Below, one piece after another: positions 20,326-31,800 of a DNA stretch of 64,000 nt (position 1 is its first letter; each line of letters opens with the position of its first letter). The DNA is from Bacteroidota bacterium (lineage in GTDB: Bacteria > Bacteroidota > Bacteroidia > Bacteroidales > JAAYUG01). Where the stretch lies: positions 124,001 through 188,000 of the forward strand of contig JAKPTE010000016.1 of the NCBI GenBank assembly GCA_029571215.1. Direction: 5' to 3'. Under the pieces are notes generated by a model. The model did no database searches. It was given only the letters and a program-made list of their open reading frames with translations, and was not told where the DNA came from. Made by a program: the position numbers and the translations under genes.

Positions 20326-21195
20326 TTAATTATCCAGTCTGTCAAGAAGCTGCAAAGCCTTTACATAGAAAACATTTCCATCTGAATCAATCTGTTTCAG
20401 AACGGAAACAGCATCATTGATTCTCTGTTGCTTGATCCGGCAAAGAGCAAGGTACCAGCATGCCTGGTTATAAAGCAGTTTATTCCCTGATGACAGAATT
20501 TGCTGAAATTGTAATGCAGCGTCGCCATATTCATGCAACTCCATCAGACAAATTCCTTTATATAATTTGGCAAGATTTTTATTGTTCATGGAAAATTCAG
20601 CCATCTGGAAAGCGTTATAGGCTCTTCGGAAATTTCCAGCTTCATATTGCTTAAGAGCAGTTTGCCAGGGATTCTCCTCAACCCCAATATCTGCAGCACC
20701 ACGCACAACTGCGAAAACAGGATAGGCAGAATAATAACGACTGAAGATTTCTTCTGAGGTCAAACTTTTATGATTCTGGAAAAAATACAACAATGTGAGA
20801 GAGACTAGTATTGCAATGGAAGCAGCGATACCAATCCATGATGATTTCTTGGAATGATTGTTCTCATCTCTGCGGAAATGCTCATAAGCCTGGTCAAGTT
20901 TTTCCCGGAATGTTCTCAGTTCTCCGGTATTTTTACTTTGGTTGTAATATTTCTTTATCTCTTTTTCAATATGTTGCAATTCATTTATTTCAAATCCATC
21001 ACTTTCGTCCGATACCTTGCGTACCGAAAAGACCCGCAACTGCTGCTGCCGGACAAAATCATCCAGTCGTTTATATAATTCAAAACGGGCAGCAAAATCC
21101 TTATCTGTTGCAAGCCTGTCAAGAAAACTTTTCAGGGTTTCCTCCGACATGCTGCCATCCAGATATTGCTCGAACAAATAGCTATCTTCCGTCAT
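20326..21195 (-). CDS. Anti-sigma-like single-TM protein with C-terminal TPR-like repeats
   Basis: N-terminal cytoplasmic region, TM SSWIGIAASIAILVSLTLLYFF, then helical repeat NPWQTALKQYEAGNFRRAYNAFQMAE...; overlaps the sigma factor gene start. Confidence 0.65.
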   Translation of the reverse strand: MTEDSYLFEQYLDGSMSEETLKSFLDRLATDKDFAARFELYKRLDDFVRQQQLRVFSVRKVSDESDGFEINELQHIEKEIKKYYNQSKNTGELRTFREKLDQAYEHFRRDENNHSKKSSWIGIAASIAILVSLTLLYFFQNHKSLTSEEIFSRYYSAYPVFAVVRGAADIGVEENPWQTALKQYEAGNFRRAYNAFQMAEFSMNNKNLAKLYKGICLMELHEYGDAALQFQQILSSGNKLLYNQACWYLALCRIKQQRINDAVSVLKQIDSDGNVFYVKALQLLDRLDN

Positions 21196-21760
21196 GATTT
21201 TTAAAATATGGATGTCGTAAAATCTTCTTTAATAATCTCTGTTTGCAACGGTATTTCCTATTCATGGTATAGTTGTCGCTGGGGTAACCAAGTTTCCTGG
21301 TGATTTCTGGTATGGGAACATTTCTGAAATGTAAATTTAATATTTTTTTGCATTCCTTGCTCAACTGACTAAACTGCTCATAATAAAATTTCATCAGCTC
21401 CTGATCGAGTTCAGTCCCTTCATTTTCCTCAAGAATCAAATACTGCTCCTCGCCAATCTCCGTCAAATTTAACTTTTTTCTACGGGCCAGTTCCTTAAGC
21501 CAAAGATGCCGGCTAACAGAAAACAAATATGTTTTTACGGAACAGTACAATATCAATCCATCTTCTTTCAGTTTAGCATGAAGAATAATTATTGCCTCCT
21601 GAAATAAATCACGGGCATCTTCCTCCGACCCACCATTTCTTAAAACGAACCATCGTACTGATGGATAGCTTTCCTTGTAGAGATAAATAAAGATTTCATC
21701 TTCTTCATTTAATACCCCTTTCAGCAACTCACGATCGGTATATCTCAACTCCCGACTCAT
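21182..21760 (-). CDS. ECF-type RNA polymerase sigma factor
   Basis: SVRWFVLRNGGSEEDARDLFQEAIIILHAKL (sigma70 region 2) and LSKECKKILNLHFRNVPIPEITRKLGY (region 4). Confidence 0.88.
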   Translation of the reverse strand: MSRELRYTDRELLKGVLNEEDEIFIYLYKESYPSVRWFVLRNGGSEEDARDLFQEAIIILHAKLKEDGLILYCSVKTYLFSVSRHLWLKELARRKKLNLTEIGEEQYLILEENEGTELDQELMKFYYEQFSQLSKECKKILNLHFRNVPIPEITRKLGYPSDNYTMNRKYRCKQRLLKKILRHPYFKNHDGR

Positions 21761-21934
21761 GTTATAATCTTTACAAATTACAACCTGTTTATAGCAGGGG
21801 GTATTTAGACTTAAATTTTCCGTTAAAAATCATTTATCTAACATCGAAAATAAACACTTGTTCCGAAAAAACCAAATGTTTTCGGTTTTTTAGGCAAAAA
21901 GTTTATAAATACCTGCTTCTTTCCTGGAAATTTA

Positions 21935-22927
21935 TCAGAATCGGTTCAGCCAGCGGTAACGGCGGGCATTGTCGCCGAATTTAGCTGCCACCATAAATTC
22001 ATGTGTACCAAAGGTACGGCTCATAATACTGGAAAGGGAGTAGTCGAATGCGTAACCAAAGTAATACTTGTCAACTTTCATTCCCAGCATAAAAATAAGG
22101 GCATTGCCTGTGCGGTATGCCATACCGGCCCAGTAATCTTCCTTGTAATAAATTTTGGATCCCAAGTCGAGCTGAACAGCTCCATTCTGGGAAGCCTTGA
22201 GAAGGAAAGAAGGCTCAAGGGTAAAATTATCACTTACCGGAGCTTTATACCCCGCCATGAGGAAGTAATGCCTCATCAGTTTGTACTGGGTTGTTGCAGG
22301 ACCCGAAAGTTTCAACGCTGCCTGCATCATATCCGAAACAGATGCACCCGCATAAAAATATCTGTTAACATAATACACTCCAAAATTGGCATCAGGAACA
22401 AAAGTGTTGAATTTGGTTTCGAGAATCAAGGGATCATCTTCTTCTCCGGTAACGATAGCCTGCCTGTTAATACGGAATTCGTATGCATTGATGGAAACAC
22501 CCAGAGAAAGCTGGGATTCTTTCAAACGAATATGATATCCATAGGTAAGTTGAAAGCCTGTTCGTATGATGAGGCCGCTCATATCGTTGTAAACATAACC
22601 TCCCAACCCAACACGCCCGCTGCGGGAAGCAATTTGCATTCTCTTTTTGATTTTCAGGGAACGGCCTATGTAACTATCTCTCAGCAATCGTGTCTGAATT
22701 GAAACGGCATGGGTTTTAGGAGAATTGGGAATACCAAGCCATTGCTCACGGGCTGTAAGATTGAGAGCAGTATAACCTTCACTTCCGGCTATAGCCGGAT
22801 TGATCAGAAAACCATTAAAGGTATACTGACTATATAATGGTATCTGCTGTGAATAAATCAGTGACGGTGCCAGTAGCACCAGACCGAAAATAAGCCTATA
22901 GAAAGTGTGTTGTTTAATCAGTTTCAT
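21935..22927 (-). CDS. PorP/SprF family type IX secretion system membrane protein
   Basis: QQIPLYSQYTFNGFLINPAIAGSEGYTALNLTAREQWLGIPNSPKTHAVSIQTRL, typical PorP/SprF N-terminus. Confidence 0.94.
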   Translation of the reverse strand: MKLIKQHTFYRLIFGLVLLAPSLIYSQQIPLYSQYTFNGFLINPAIAGSEGYTALNLTAREQWLGIPNSPKTHAVSIQTRLLRDSYIGRSLKIKKRMQIASRSGRVGLGGYVYNDMSGLIIRTGFQLTYGYHIRLKESQLSLGVSINAYEFRINRQAIVTGEEDDPLILETKFNTFVPDANFGVYYVNRYFYAGASVSDMMQAALKLSGPATTQYKLMRHYFLMAGYKAPVSDNFTLEPSFLLKASQNGAVQLDLGSKIYYKEDYWAGMAYRTGNALIFMLGMKVDKYYFGYAFDYSLSSIMSRTFGTHEFMVAAKFGDNARRYRWLNRF

Positions 22928-22957
22928 TAATTATCTCTGCCTCTCCAAAAAGTAATT

Positions 22958-23995
22958 CTACCGGATGATAGTTACCGATCCGGTAATGGGTTCAATACCG
23001 ATGTGCAAATCGATCACATAGAAATACGCATCCATTGGGAGGGGTTTCCCGTTGGAAGTTCCATCCCATTCTGCATTGGAATAACCTTTATCTCGACGGA
23101 ATACAATACGGCCCCACCGGTCATAGATTTCCACTGAAGCATCCGGGTAGTTGGCCAGCTTCTCGATATGCCAGGTGTCGTTTCGACCATCATTGTTGGG
23201 AGTAAAGGCATTGGGAATTACACCCAAAATACGGCTGATGCTGCACGGCAAAACTTCCATGGTATCGCGCCCGGTGCAACCCTTATTGTCAGTAACTTCG
23301 AGCCGCACAATTTTGGCCCCGGAACTGACAGTAATGGTCTGCTCATTCTCTTCCTTTTCCTTATTTCCGCTACGAATAGTCCAGAGGTATGAATTCCATC
23401 CGGGACCTGCATCAAGTTCAATGGTCTCGTTGCCGCATAAGGTGGTATCTGGTCCAATATCAACAGCCGGAAGAGGATTAACCCTCACAAATACCGAATC
23501 GCGGCTCTGACAACCCGAAGGATCTGTAGCAATTACCCATACAGGTCCACCCTTGGAGAAGGTTTGCCGGGTTGTTGCACCGTTGCTCCATTGATAAGAT
23601 ACAAATCCACCAGGGGCTACCAGAAGCAAACTGTCTCCATCGCACACTTCCAGGTTTGTTCCAATACTGATGGTATTATAGCTCACCTGCACCTGAGCCG
23701 TTACCGGTTCTCCCACACAATTGTATTCAGATGTTTCAATTACTGACATATTGTATATTCCGGGAGGAACATTCCATTGCACGTCGATGGAATCGCCATA
23801 GTTGTTGAGAATGGTTGCGCCCTGAATTGTCCAGTCGAAATGCGAATTGGCAAGTCCCTGCACTCCATACCGGACTTTGCTTCCCACACAAACCCTGGGC
23901 AAAGTCTGCCCGGGGCAATGTACTGAAAACAAACCCAGTAGGAGTGCAAGGACGATATATTGCCGTATCGCTTTCATTTCTGGCAATTCACACAA
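22958..23995 (-). CDS. Ig/PKD-like protein with gliding-motility-associated (type B) T9SS C-terminal domain
   Basis: C-term VIPNAFTPNNDGRNDTWHIEKLANYPDASVEIYDRWGRIVFRRDKGYSNAEWDGTSNGKPLPMDAYFYVIDL. Confidence 0.93.
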   Translation of the reverse strand: MCELPEMKAIRQYIVLALLLGLFSVHCPGQTLPRVCVGSKVRYGVQGLANSHFDWTIQGATILNNYGDSIDVQWNVPPGIYNMSVIETSEYNCVGEPVTAQVQVSYNTISIGTNLEVCDGDSLLLVAPGGFVSYQWSNGATTRQTFSKGGPVWVIATDPSGCQSRDSVFVRVNPLPAVDIGPDTTLCGNETIELDAGPGWNSYLWTIRSGNKEKEENEQTITVSSGAKIVRLEVTDNKGCTGRDTMEVLPCSISRILGVIPNAFTPNNDGRNDTWHIEKLANYPDASVEIYDRWGRIVFRRDKGYSNAEWDGTSNGKPLPMDAYFYVIDLHIGIEPITGSVTIIR

Positions 23996-24013
23996 CCAGT
24001 CGCTTCAGGAGTA

Positions 24014-24964
24014 TTAGAGGTTCTTCAGGTGCTGAATCGGACTGGTGGTCGGGGTAGGAACAACATAGATTCTATAGGTACCTGCAGCTCCCTGTGCAGC
24101 CAGCACATCCTGTGATTTACGGGAAATGCGGTCTGTGATATTGGTAATGGCAATATCATAATATCCATACTGAGCAGCAGGTAAAGAAACTCTTAGACCA
24201 TCCGTACCAGAAGTCGGAGTACCTGCAGCCGTTCTCGGAGTGGTTGATTCAGCAATAACGTTGGCATCATTCACTGCTGGAGCAGCAAGATTCAGGGTGT
24301 AGGTTTGCGGTGCACCGGCAGCACCACCATTATAGCTAACAGTGTATGTTACTTCCCAATTGCCGAGACCCGTCACTGTAAGGGGAACATAAAAATCGGT
24401 GCCGGGATTTGTCCCACAACCTCCCCCTTCTGTACCATCAAAAGCAACAGTGGGGCGGGCAAGTACAAACACATTCAGTTCCTCAGGAGTTGCATCTTCA
24501 CAACCCTGAATGGTAGAACTGGTAGTGACACTCTTTTCCGCCACCTTCACTTTGTATTGTGTTCCTGCGGCAAAGCCCTGGGCCGTAGACCATACAATGC
24601 TGATTTCATTGTCGTAGTATCCTGAACCTGCCTGAACATTGCGGAAAGCATCATATTCCGTAGCCGCTGTACCATCATATTTCAAAATTCCGATGCCAGG
24701 AATGGTCACATCGGCTGCACTTGTGACAAACCAGCGGAAAATGGATGCCTTCATTGTTCCCGCATCGGTCATTGCCTGGATTGTTGGATCAGTTTGAACA
24801 TAGTAAGGTACACGGCTACCAATGGTAACATAATCTGATGTACCCGATTCCACATTGGCCGCACCGGCCGAAGGTGTTGCAACATTTTGTGCCTGAAGAG
24901 ACACCATGGTCATTGTTCCGAAAATTGCCAGAGTAATTACTCTGAAAAAGCGATTAGTTTTCAT
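24014..24964 (-). CDS. Secreted hypothetical protein, paralogue of the 25005-25874 product
   Basis: Signal peptide MKTNRFFRVITLAIFGTMTMVSLQAQ; shares GC(E/Q)DATP..., (I/V)(T/S)DRISRKS and C-terminal PTPxTxxI with the neighbouring ORF. Confidence 0.8.
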   Translation of the reverse strand: MKTNRFFRVITLAIFGTMTMVSLQAQNVATPSAGAANVESGTSDYVTIGSRVPYYVQTDPTIQAMTDAGTMKASIFRWFVTSAADVTIPGIGILKYDGTAATEYDAFRNVQAGSGYYDNEISIVWSTAQGFAAGTQYKVKVAEKSVTTSSTIQGCEDATPEELNVFVLARPTVAFDGTEGGGCGTNPGTDFYVPLTVTGLGNWEVTYTVSYNGGAAGAPQTYTLNLAAPAVNDANVIAESTTPRTAAGTPTSGTDGLRVSLPAAQYGYYDIAITNITDRISRKSQDVLAAQGAAGTYRIYVVPTPTTSPIQHLKNL

Positions 24965-25004
24965 AAAGAGAGCAATTTGAAATAAAACATTATGGTTTAA
25001 TTAA

Positions 25005-25874
25005 TTATTGATTCGGTAAATGGTAAATGGTTCCGGTATTGGGAGTAGGTGTAATGACTACAGTAAAAGTTGTATTACCCGAAGCATTGGAAACCACATT
25101 CGATTTCCGGGAGATACGGTCTGACACAGTATTAAGTGTAACAGTGTATGTATCATAGTATTGCAGCGGGGCAGCCAGGGTAAACGTTCCCGAACCTGCA
25201 CCAGTTTCGGTGATATTGGCGGTAACATTGGATGCGATTGTTCCGTGGTTGACACTGGTAATTGTATAAACCAGTTGCATCTGACGGTTTCCGCTTACAC
25301 TGCTGGTAAAGTTGACATTGATGGGAGAAGGATTGATCCCCAGGCTACCGTCGGTGCCTGTACCGCAAATGCTTTCAGAACCTCCTGCAGCGGGATAGGT
25401 AAGCGTAGGAGCAGCAATAACCTGAACCGGGATGGTTGTTGGGGTTGCATCCTGGCAACCAGCCGCAGAGATTTCGTACACCGATACCTGAAACAAACCA
25501 GGCGTATTGCCCCAGGTAATGGTAACATAGTTGGGAATATCCGTCGGGCCAGATTTTTTGTAAACAATTCCTGACGCTCCCGTAGTTCCTGTCCAGTCAA
25601 AGGTTGAATTCAGGTTGGTCAGGGGATTGGTGGCAAAATCATAGCCTGGATTGAGTGTCGGATCAGGCATGACAAAATAATCCAGTGCTCCGCCCACGGT
25701 AACAGAGTCTGTGGCTTCCAGCGGAGTCGGATTACCGGAAGAATTGTTTCCATGTGCCTGCATCCCGGCGGGCCAGGTTTGGGCATTTACCGCAACAAAT
25801 GCGGTAAAACCCAACAAAATAATAAGCAGATACTTTGTTTTCATGCTGTTTGGAATTTGAGTAATCGTTTTCAT
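25005..25874 (-). CDS. Secreted hypothetical protein, paralogue of the 24014-24964 product
   Basis: Signal peptide MKTKYLLIILLGFTAFVAVNAQ (likely start 25844); VSDRISRKSN; C-term PTPNTGTIYHLPNQ. Confidence 0.8.
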   Translation of the reverse strand: MKTITQIPNSMKTKYLLIILLGFTAFVAVNAQTWPAGMQAHGNNSSGNPTPLEATDSVTVGGALDYFVMPDPTLNPGYDFATNPLTNLNSTFDWTGTTGASGIVYKKSGPTDIPNYVTITWGNTPGLFQVSVYEISAAGCQDATPTTIPVQVIAAPTLTYPAAGGSESICGTGTDGSLGINPSPINVNFTSSVSGNRQMQLVYTITSVNHGTIASNVTANITETGAGSGTFTLAAPLQYYDTYTVTLNTVSDRISRKSNVVSNASGNTTFTVVITPTPNTGTIYHLPNQ

Positions 25875-25879
25875 GGTAT

Positions 25880-28800
25880 TTATTGATTTGGATTTCTATA
25901 AATCGTATCTGTCTGGGGTGCCGGATTAACTGTAACGTTGGTTTGTTCAGTATCCTGGCAACCATTGGTATCAGTTACCGTGAGGACATAGACTCCACTC
26001 ATGGCCGGGGTAGCGCTACCCGACACGACGGGATTCTGCACCAACGAGGAAAATCCGTTTGGTCCTGTCCATGAATAAGTTGTCATGCCACCCGGACCTC
26101 CGGTAAGGGTGAGCGTTTGCCCTTCACAAACAGGACCGTTGTTTGCTGCAGAGGCTATAGGTGCATCGTGTACTGTAAATGTGAGTGAATTGCTAAGGGT
26201 GGAACAACCTTCGGCACTGCTTACCAGTACATTTACCTGCTGGCCGTCCAACAGACCGCTGGTTGAGAAAGTTGACGAAGCACCGGTCTGAACGGTACTT
26301 CCGTTAATTCGGAAATCGTAATTATTGTATCCACCGGTTGCCGTAAAATTGACCACTGTGCCTGAGCAGATTACATTGTCGGGATCGTCAGATAATAAAG
26401 TCACTACCGGATTCGGATAGACAGTATTGGTTATGGAATTGGTGGTTGTACTGCATCCCTGAACACTGGTGACCACAGCATCAACTGACTGGCCATCAGT
26501 AAGAGAACCAAGGGTAAAGGTATTGGAACTCCCGTTTTGAAGCGGGTTGCCATCAACCCTGAACATGTAGTTGGCATAACCGGAGGTAGCAGTATAGGTA
26601 ACATTGGTTCCGTAACAGAAAGCGTTGTCCGCATCATTTGAGGAAAGAAATACGACGGGCAGGGAATTAACAGTAATGGTAACCGTCCGGGGAGTACTGG
26701 TTCCACAGGCATTGGTGGCCGTAACCGAGAGGTCACCTCCTGTTGCATTGAGTCCAAAATCTAGCGAAACACTATTCCCCGCACCAAGAATGGTAACATC
26801 TGAACCTGTATAGGACCAGTTATATGTAACACCTGGTTCATTTGGAACCGTATATATCTGGTTAACAGCGCCCTGACAAACCGGGTTAGGTGCTGAAACA
26901 AAGGGAAGTGGTTTGGAAGGTGCCACAGGGAAACCGATAACGACATCATCGGAAGATTGGCAACCACCGTTGGAAGTAGTCCAGCGCAAAACGTATGTAT
27001 TGCCGGCAATTCCTGTAAAAGCGCTGTTATATTGGGAAGGTGTCACAATGTTTCCTCCTGCACCGCTCACAATAGTCCACAATCCTGTAAAGGGTGATGG
27101 GTCATTTCCACTGAGGGTAGTGCCTGACGCACCGCATAAAGACTGGTCCGGACCTGCATTGGCTGCCGGCGGCAGGGCATAAACCGTCACAGGAGTAGCA
27201 TTCACCAATCCATCTACTGTTCCATTGTTATAACGAAAAGCCGTCAGTTCATAAACTCCGGCAACCGGAGCCGGGAGCGTATAGGGTAGTGAATTTATCT
27301 GAATAGTTGGCTGCGGAACACCGTCAATGGTATAATCCAGTGTATAATAAAAATTAATAGGACTGAACGAGGTAATTCGCACCGGAATTCCGGAACCGGC
27401 ACAAACAGCCCCGGAAGGATTCAAGGCAGCAATAGGTTTCGTGGAAGTTACGGTGGCAGTTGTAAAGTTCTTTCCTGACGAAGGAATCAGCACCGAAGTC
27501 GATGTTTCCACAGTCCCGCTAAGCACGTTTCCGGATGTAACCGAGGATATTTCCTCCCATTGTGAAGTTCCTGAATTGTATCCTGTTACCCGCATGTCAC
27601 TCAGTCCGTTCTGCGTCATCTGTGGATTCAGATCGCTTGCGGCATCCCAGCCAATCCGGATTTTTGCCTGATAATTGCCCGTACTTTTTAAAGTCCAGTA
27701 TTCGGTCGGATTGACTTCCACAAGAGGCGAAGCTACCGAAGCAGCTGTGGAATTGGGGGTAAAAAACTCGGCAGTCCAGTAGTACGTAAAAGCCTCAGCC
27801 GACGTCACCGTAAACGGATGACCATACAAACCGCTTTTTCCAAGCGGAAACTGAAAACTTGCCCCCGGAACAATGCGTGCAGTAAGAGGTCCACTTATAT
27901 ACGAACTGCTGCTTCCTCCGGATGGTGTAACAGAATAAACCAGGGTAAGGGAAGCAGAGGAGCCAACAGTAATAACACCATTTGTGAGCAATAGATAGTT
28001 GGTTAGTACCGACCCGCCGGAGTTGATGGTCAGCCCTTGGGGATTATTGATTTCAAGATAATTGAAACGGTTGCTTCCGGTAAAATTACCCAGAGCCCCT
28101 CCCAGAACCTGGGGAGAAGAACCAGAGAACGAGACAACGGCATTGGCTCCGGAACCTGCATTGAAAGCACCGCCTCCGTATAACTCCATGGTTCCGAGTA
28201 TGGTCAACCTTCGGTTGTTCACTGAATTATCCAGCAAAGGACCATTGATAACCAGCCTTTTGCATATAGTCAGATTTTTGGCGGGCAGAATACGTGTGCC
28301 TGTACCCGTAAACAACAGGTTGGGAAACGAACTAAAACTTCCCGTTACAATTGTATAATTTGATGATCCGCCAAACTCGAGGGTGCTGTTTACTGCACAG
28401 TCAAAGAAAGCTGTAAAATTCCCAGCAGGCAGGTTGGGAGATTCCAGACGCAGGGTTCCCTCCCCGTCAACAATACCGAGATTATGGCCAAAAGTTGCAG
28501 GATCGATGCGCAACCTGCCATTAATAAAGGTCCGGTATGCATAGCAATAATTGACATTGGCTGTGACATTGCTGTCAATTACCACAATAAAACCATTGGG
28601 ACCTCCGACAGGGCAAGGAGGAAAGGGACCTACCGGTTCCCAGACGGTTTCATCATTCCAGTTTCCTGTTTTAACGGAATGATAAACAGGTACATCATCG
28701 GGAATGGCATCCGATGTACCGGCTGTATAATCACCCGTTACATCATTATTCCCTGCAGAATAATAAAACGTAATGGTATGCAGTCCTTCATCCACATTAT

Positions 28801-31800
28801 CGGTGGCAGGACCAGAACTAGCCTTGCTCCAGGAATTGGAAGCAGGAAACAACCTGGCAGCAACGTATTCGCTTTCATTTCCTTCCACATCGGCAACACT
28901 GTATGATAAAACAAGATTACCACGGAAATCGGTAATCCCTGAACTTTCAATGTTCCAGTAGTATTGCAGTACACTGTCGGGTTTCAATACGGCAGGATGG
29001 TGTGCATTGACCGGTTTAACCGTCACAAAACCGGTTGTGGCATTATTATCAATGGTAAATATAGCCGGAGTATATTTCCCCGATACTCCAAAAGGAAAAG
29101 TAAACACACTGGTTGACCCTATGACAGGGAATAGCTTCTTGATTCCACCACTGCTTAAAACTCCGTCACAGCGGATCATTCTTGTTTGACTGAATGTTCC
29201 TGATATGGTACTTGCGCTTCCCAGCGTCAACTGCCAGGAACCGATATCAAGAATTCCGCTGGTAAGAATAAGGCTACCCTGTAGGTTGATACTGCTTAGA
29301 AGGCGTGCACCAAGACTATTGTTCAGTTCAAGCTTTCCGAACTGTCCGTTACCCTGTACCTGTTGCTGGGAAGAACCCTGAAGACGAATACCACCATTCA
29401 CATTGTCATCAGTGTAAGAACCATCAACCGACAGGTTTCCCAACAGGGTTAGAGTTTTGTTTCCAAGCACTAAGCTGCCGCTTTCAATTACCAGATGCCG
29501 GTTTACGGTAAAACTGCTACTTACATTAAGAGTAGAAGTGGGTGATACCGTCAGATCGTAGAAGTTGGTAACCGATGTCCCGCTTACAGACTGATCAATT
29601 CCGTCAAAGGTGGTTTTGTTGGTTCCGAAATTATAGGCACCATTATTAATGAGATCACCCTTAATGGTTACATCAATATTGTTTGTATTGAAAAAGCTCC
29701 TTCCGTTGGCAATATTCAGGTTACCGTTTAGCACCAGCGGGCTCACCATCAGGTTTACCGTGGCATTATAGGCAGTTGCCGTTGTTTTTCCGGCTACTGT
29801 GAGATGATTCAGTGGAACGTTGCTCTCCAATGAATAGTTCTGATTGGCATTTACAACGGGTCCTATGGAAGGTACCTGGGTGAAAATTATTTCACCGCCG
29901 GTGACATAAGAGGTTGCGGGTCGCAGATAGAGATCTCCGAAGGTGGTTCCTCCTCCCCTCACAATGGTAAGAGTACCGCCAGACATGTTAAAAACACTTC
30001 CGGTATTTAATACTTCCAGTTTAGCCCTTGTGGCCAAAGCGGCCTGTCCGTTAATCACCACGTCCCCTCCTGTCTGAACATACGATAATACACCCGAGTT
30101 GCTGGATGCATTCCTTCTGATCTGACCATTTACAACGAGCCTGCCCCCCTGAATTTCAATTGCGGCACTTCCGCTTCCTGAATACTCAATATCATTGTTA
30201 TTGGCCGTAGTTCCGTTCGTCGGCCCGATATAAACATTACCATTTATAATAGTGAGCTTGCCGCTTAGATACAGGTCATTGGCATTACTGGCTGCATTGG
30301 CTATCAAAACATTCCTGTTATTTGCATTACTATAATTTACCAGCAGACCGGCCGTTGAGGGAATGGTAAAAGGACTGGTGGTTGAAATAGTAAAATCGGT
30401 AGCCGGATTGGTACGCATATACTGCAGCGTTCCGTTCTGTAACGTAAGCCAGTTGTTAACAGGTGTTGAAAGTGTACCACCAATATCAATTGTCAGGGTT
30501 GTTGCCTGGGAATTTCCTTTATTAACCGTAACATTTCTGAAAATGGTAGTAGGATTACCAGCAGTATTTGTGACCGAAGCGTTATTGGAACCAAAAAACA
30601 CCACGTCACAGAAGTTAGCTCCATTGCTGAACCTGACCTGACTCTTTGTACCAACACCTGCATGATTTCCGTCAGAATTATTGATCAGGCTTCCACCAAT
30701 GGACATTATATTATTGGTTGAATTAGACCAAACATCAATGGCAGTGGCCGGATGAACGATTACATTTCCATAAATCACGAAGTTTTGCGCCAGCGCCCCA
30801 TCGCCATACCAAACCAGGGCTCCGCCCTGAATATCCAGATTACCCTGAATGGTGATTGTTTTGGCAACTCGTGTTACCGGTGGGGTGGGGTAATTCGAAC
30901 TCCAAGTCGGACAGAACCACGAATCCGCATTCTGGCCTCTGGTGATGAGGTTGCCATAAATTACCAGATCATTATTGGGAAAAATTATATTGGACCCACC
31001 AAGGGGAGATAAAATGAGGTTCCCATACGAAGTGACACCGTTGGGTAACCAATAGGTTGTACCGGCAGCGGGATTTGTGGAATACAGTTCCGTTGTTCCG
31101 AGATGAACATTGAACTCTGAAAAGTCTCCCGACGGAAAAGTAAATGTGCTGCCCGAGTTCCATGAAGTAGTCAGCCTGAAATTTCCGTTGCCGTTAGGAT
31201 GTGAAAGAACCATTCCGAAATTACACCCGGGATTATAGCCAATATCAAGTGCTGATCCTGCTTCAATCTGCAAGCTGGCACAACTTCTTACGTCAGTATT
31301 TATTGTTGTATTATTTGTAGAGAGGTAAACCGAATCATTCCCTCCGATGATAACGATATCGTTGGCGCCAGGAACAGCAGTTGCCGGGGGACCAGTATGG
31401 CTTACGGTTGACCAGGTATTTACATTGCCCCACAACCCGCTCTGCCGGCTATAATATATAGTTGGGGTTCCGAACGGATTCACCGGATCATCATCACCGG
31501 CCGTATAGTGCCCGTCAATAAAACTGACATTTTCAAGAAAGGAGCCTGCTCCGGGTTCGCCTATCCGGTTGATTGATTCATCAACATCAGATGCTGTTCC
31601 GCGTGTCCAGGCTGCCAGGGCTGGTTCATACCGGGCTGCCACATATCCGTCTTCTGTAATGTCGGCTCCTGTTATTACATCATTCTGCGAATAGGTGTAG
31701 CCATGTGTGACGGTAGCACTGCCCAGAGTAAATCCGGAAGAGGTGACATTCCAGAAATACGTAAGGCTTCTGTTTTTGGTGGTAGTAGCCGGATGCTCAT

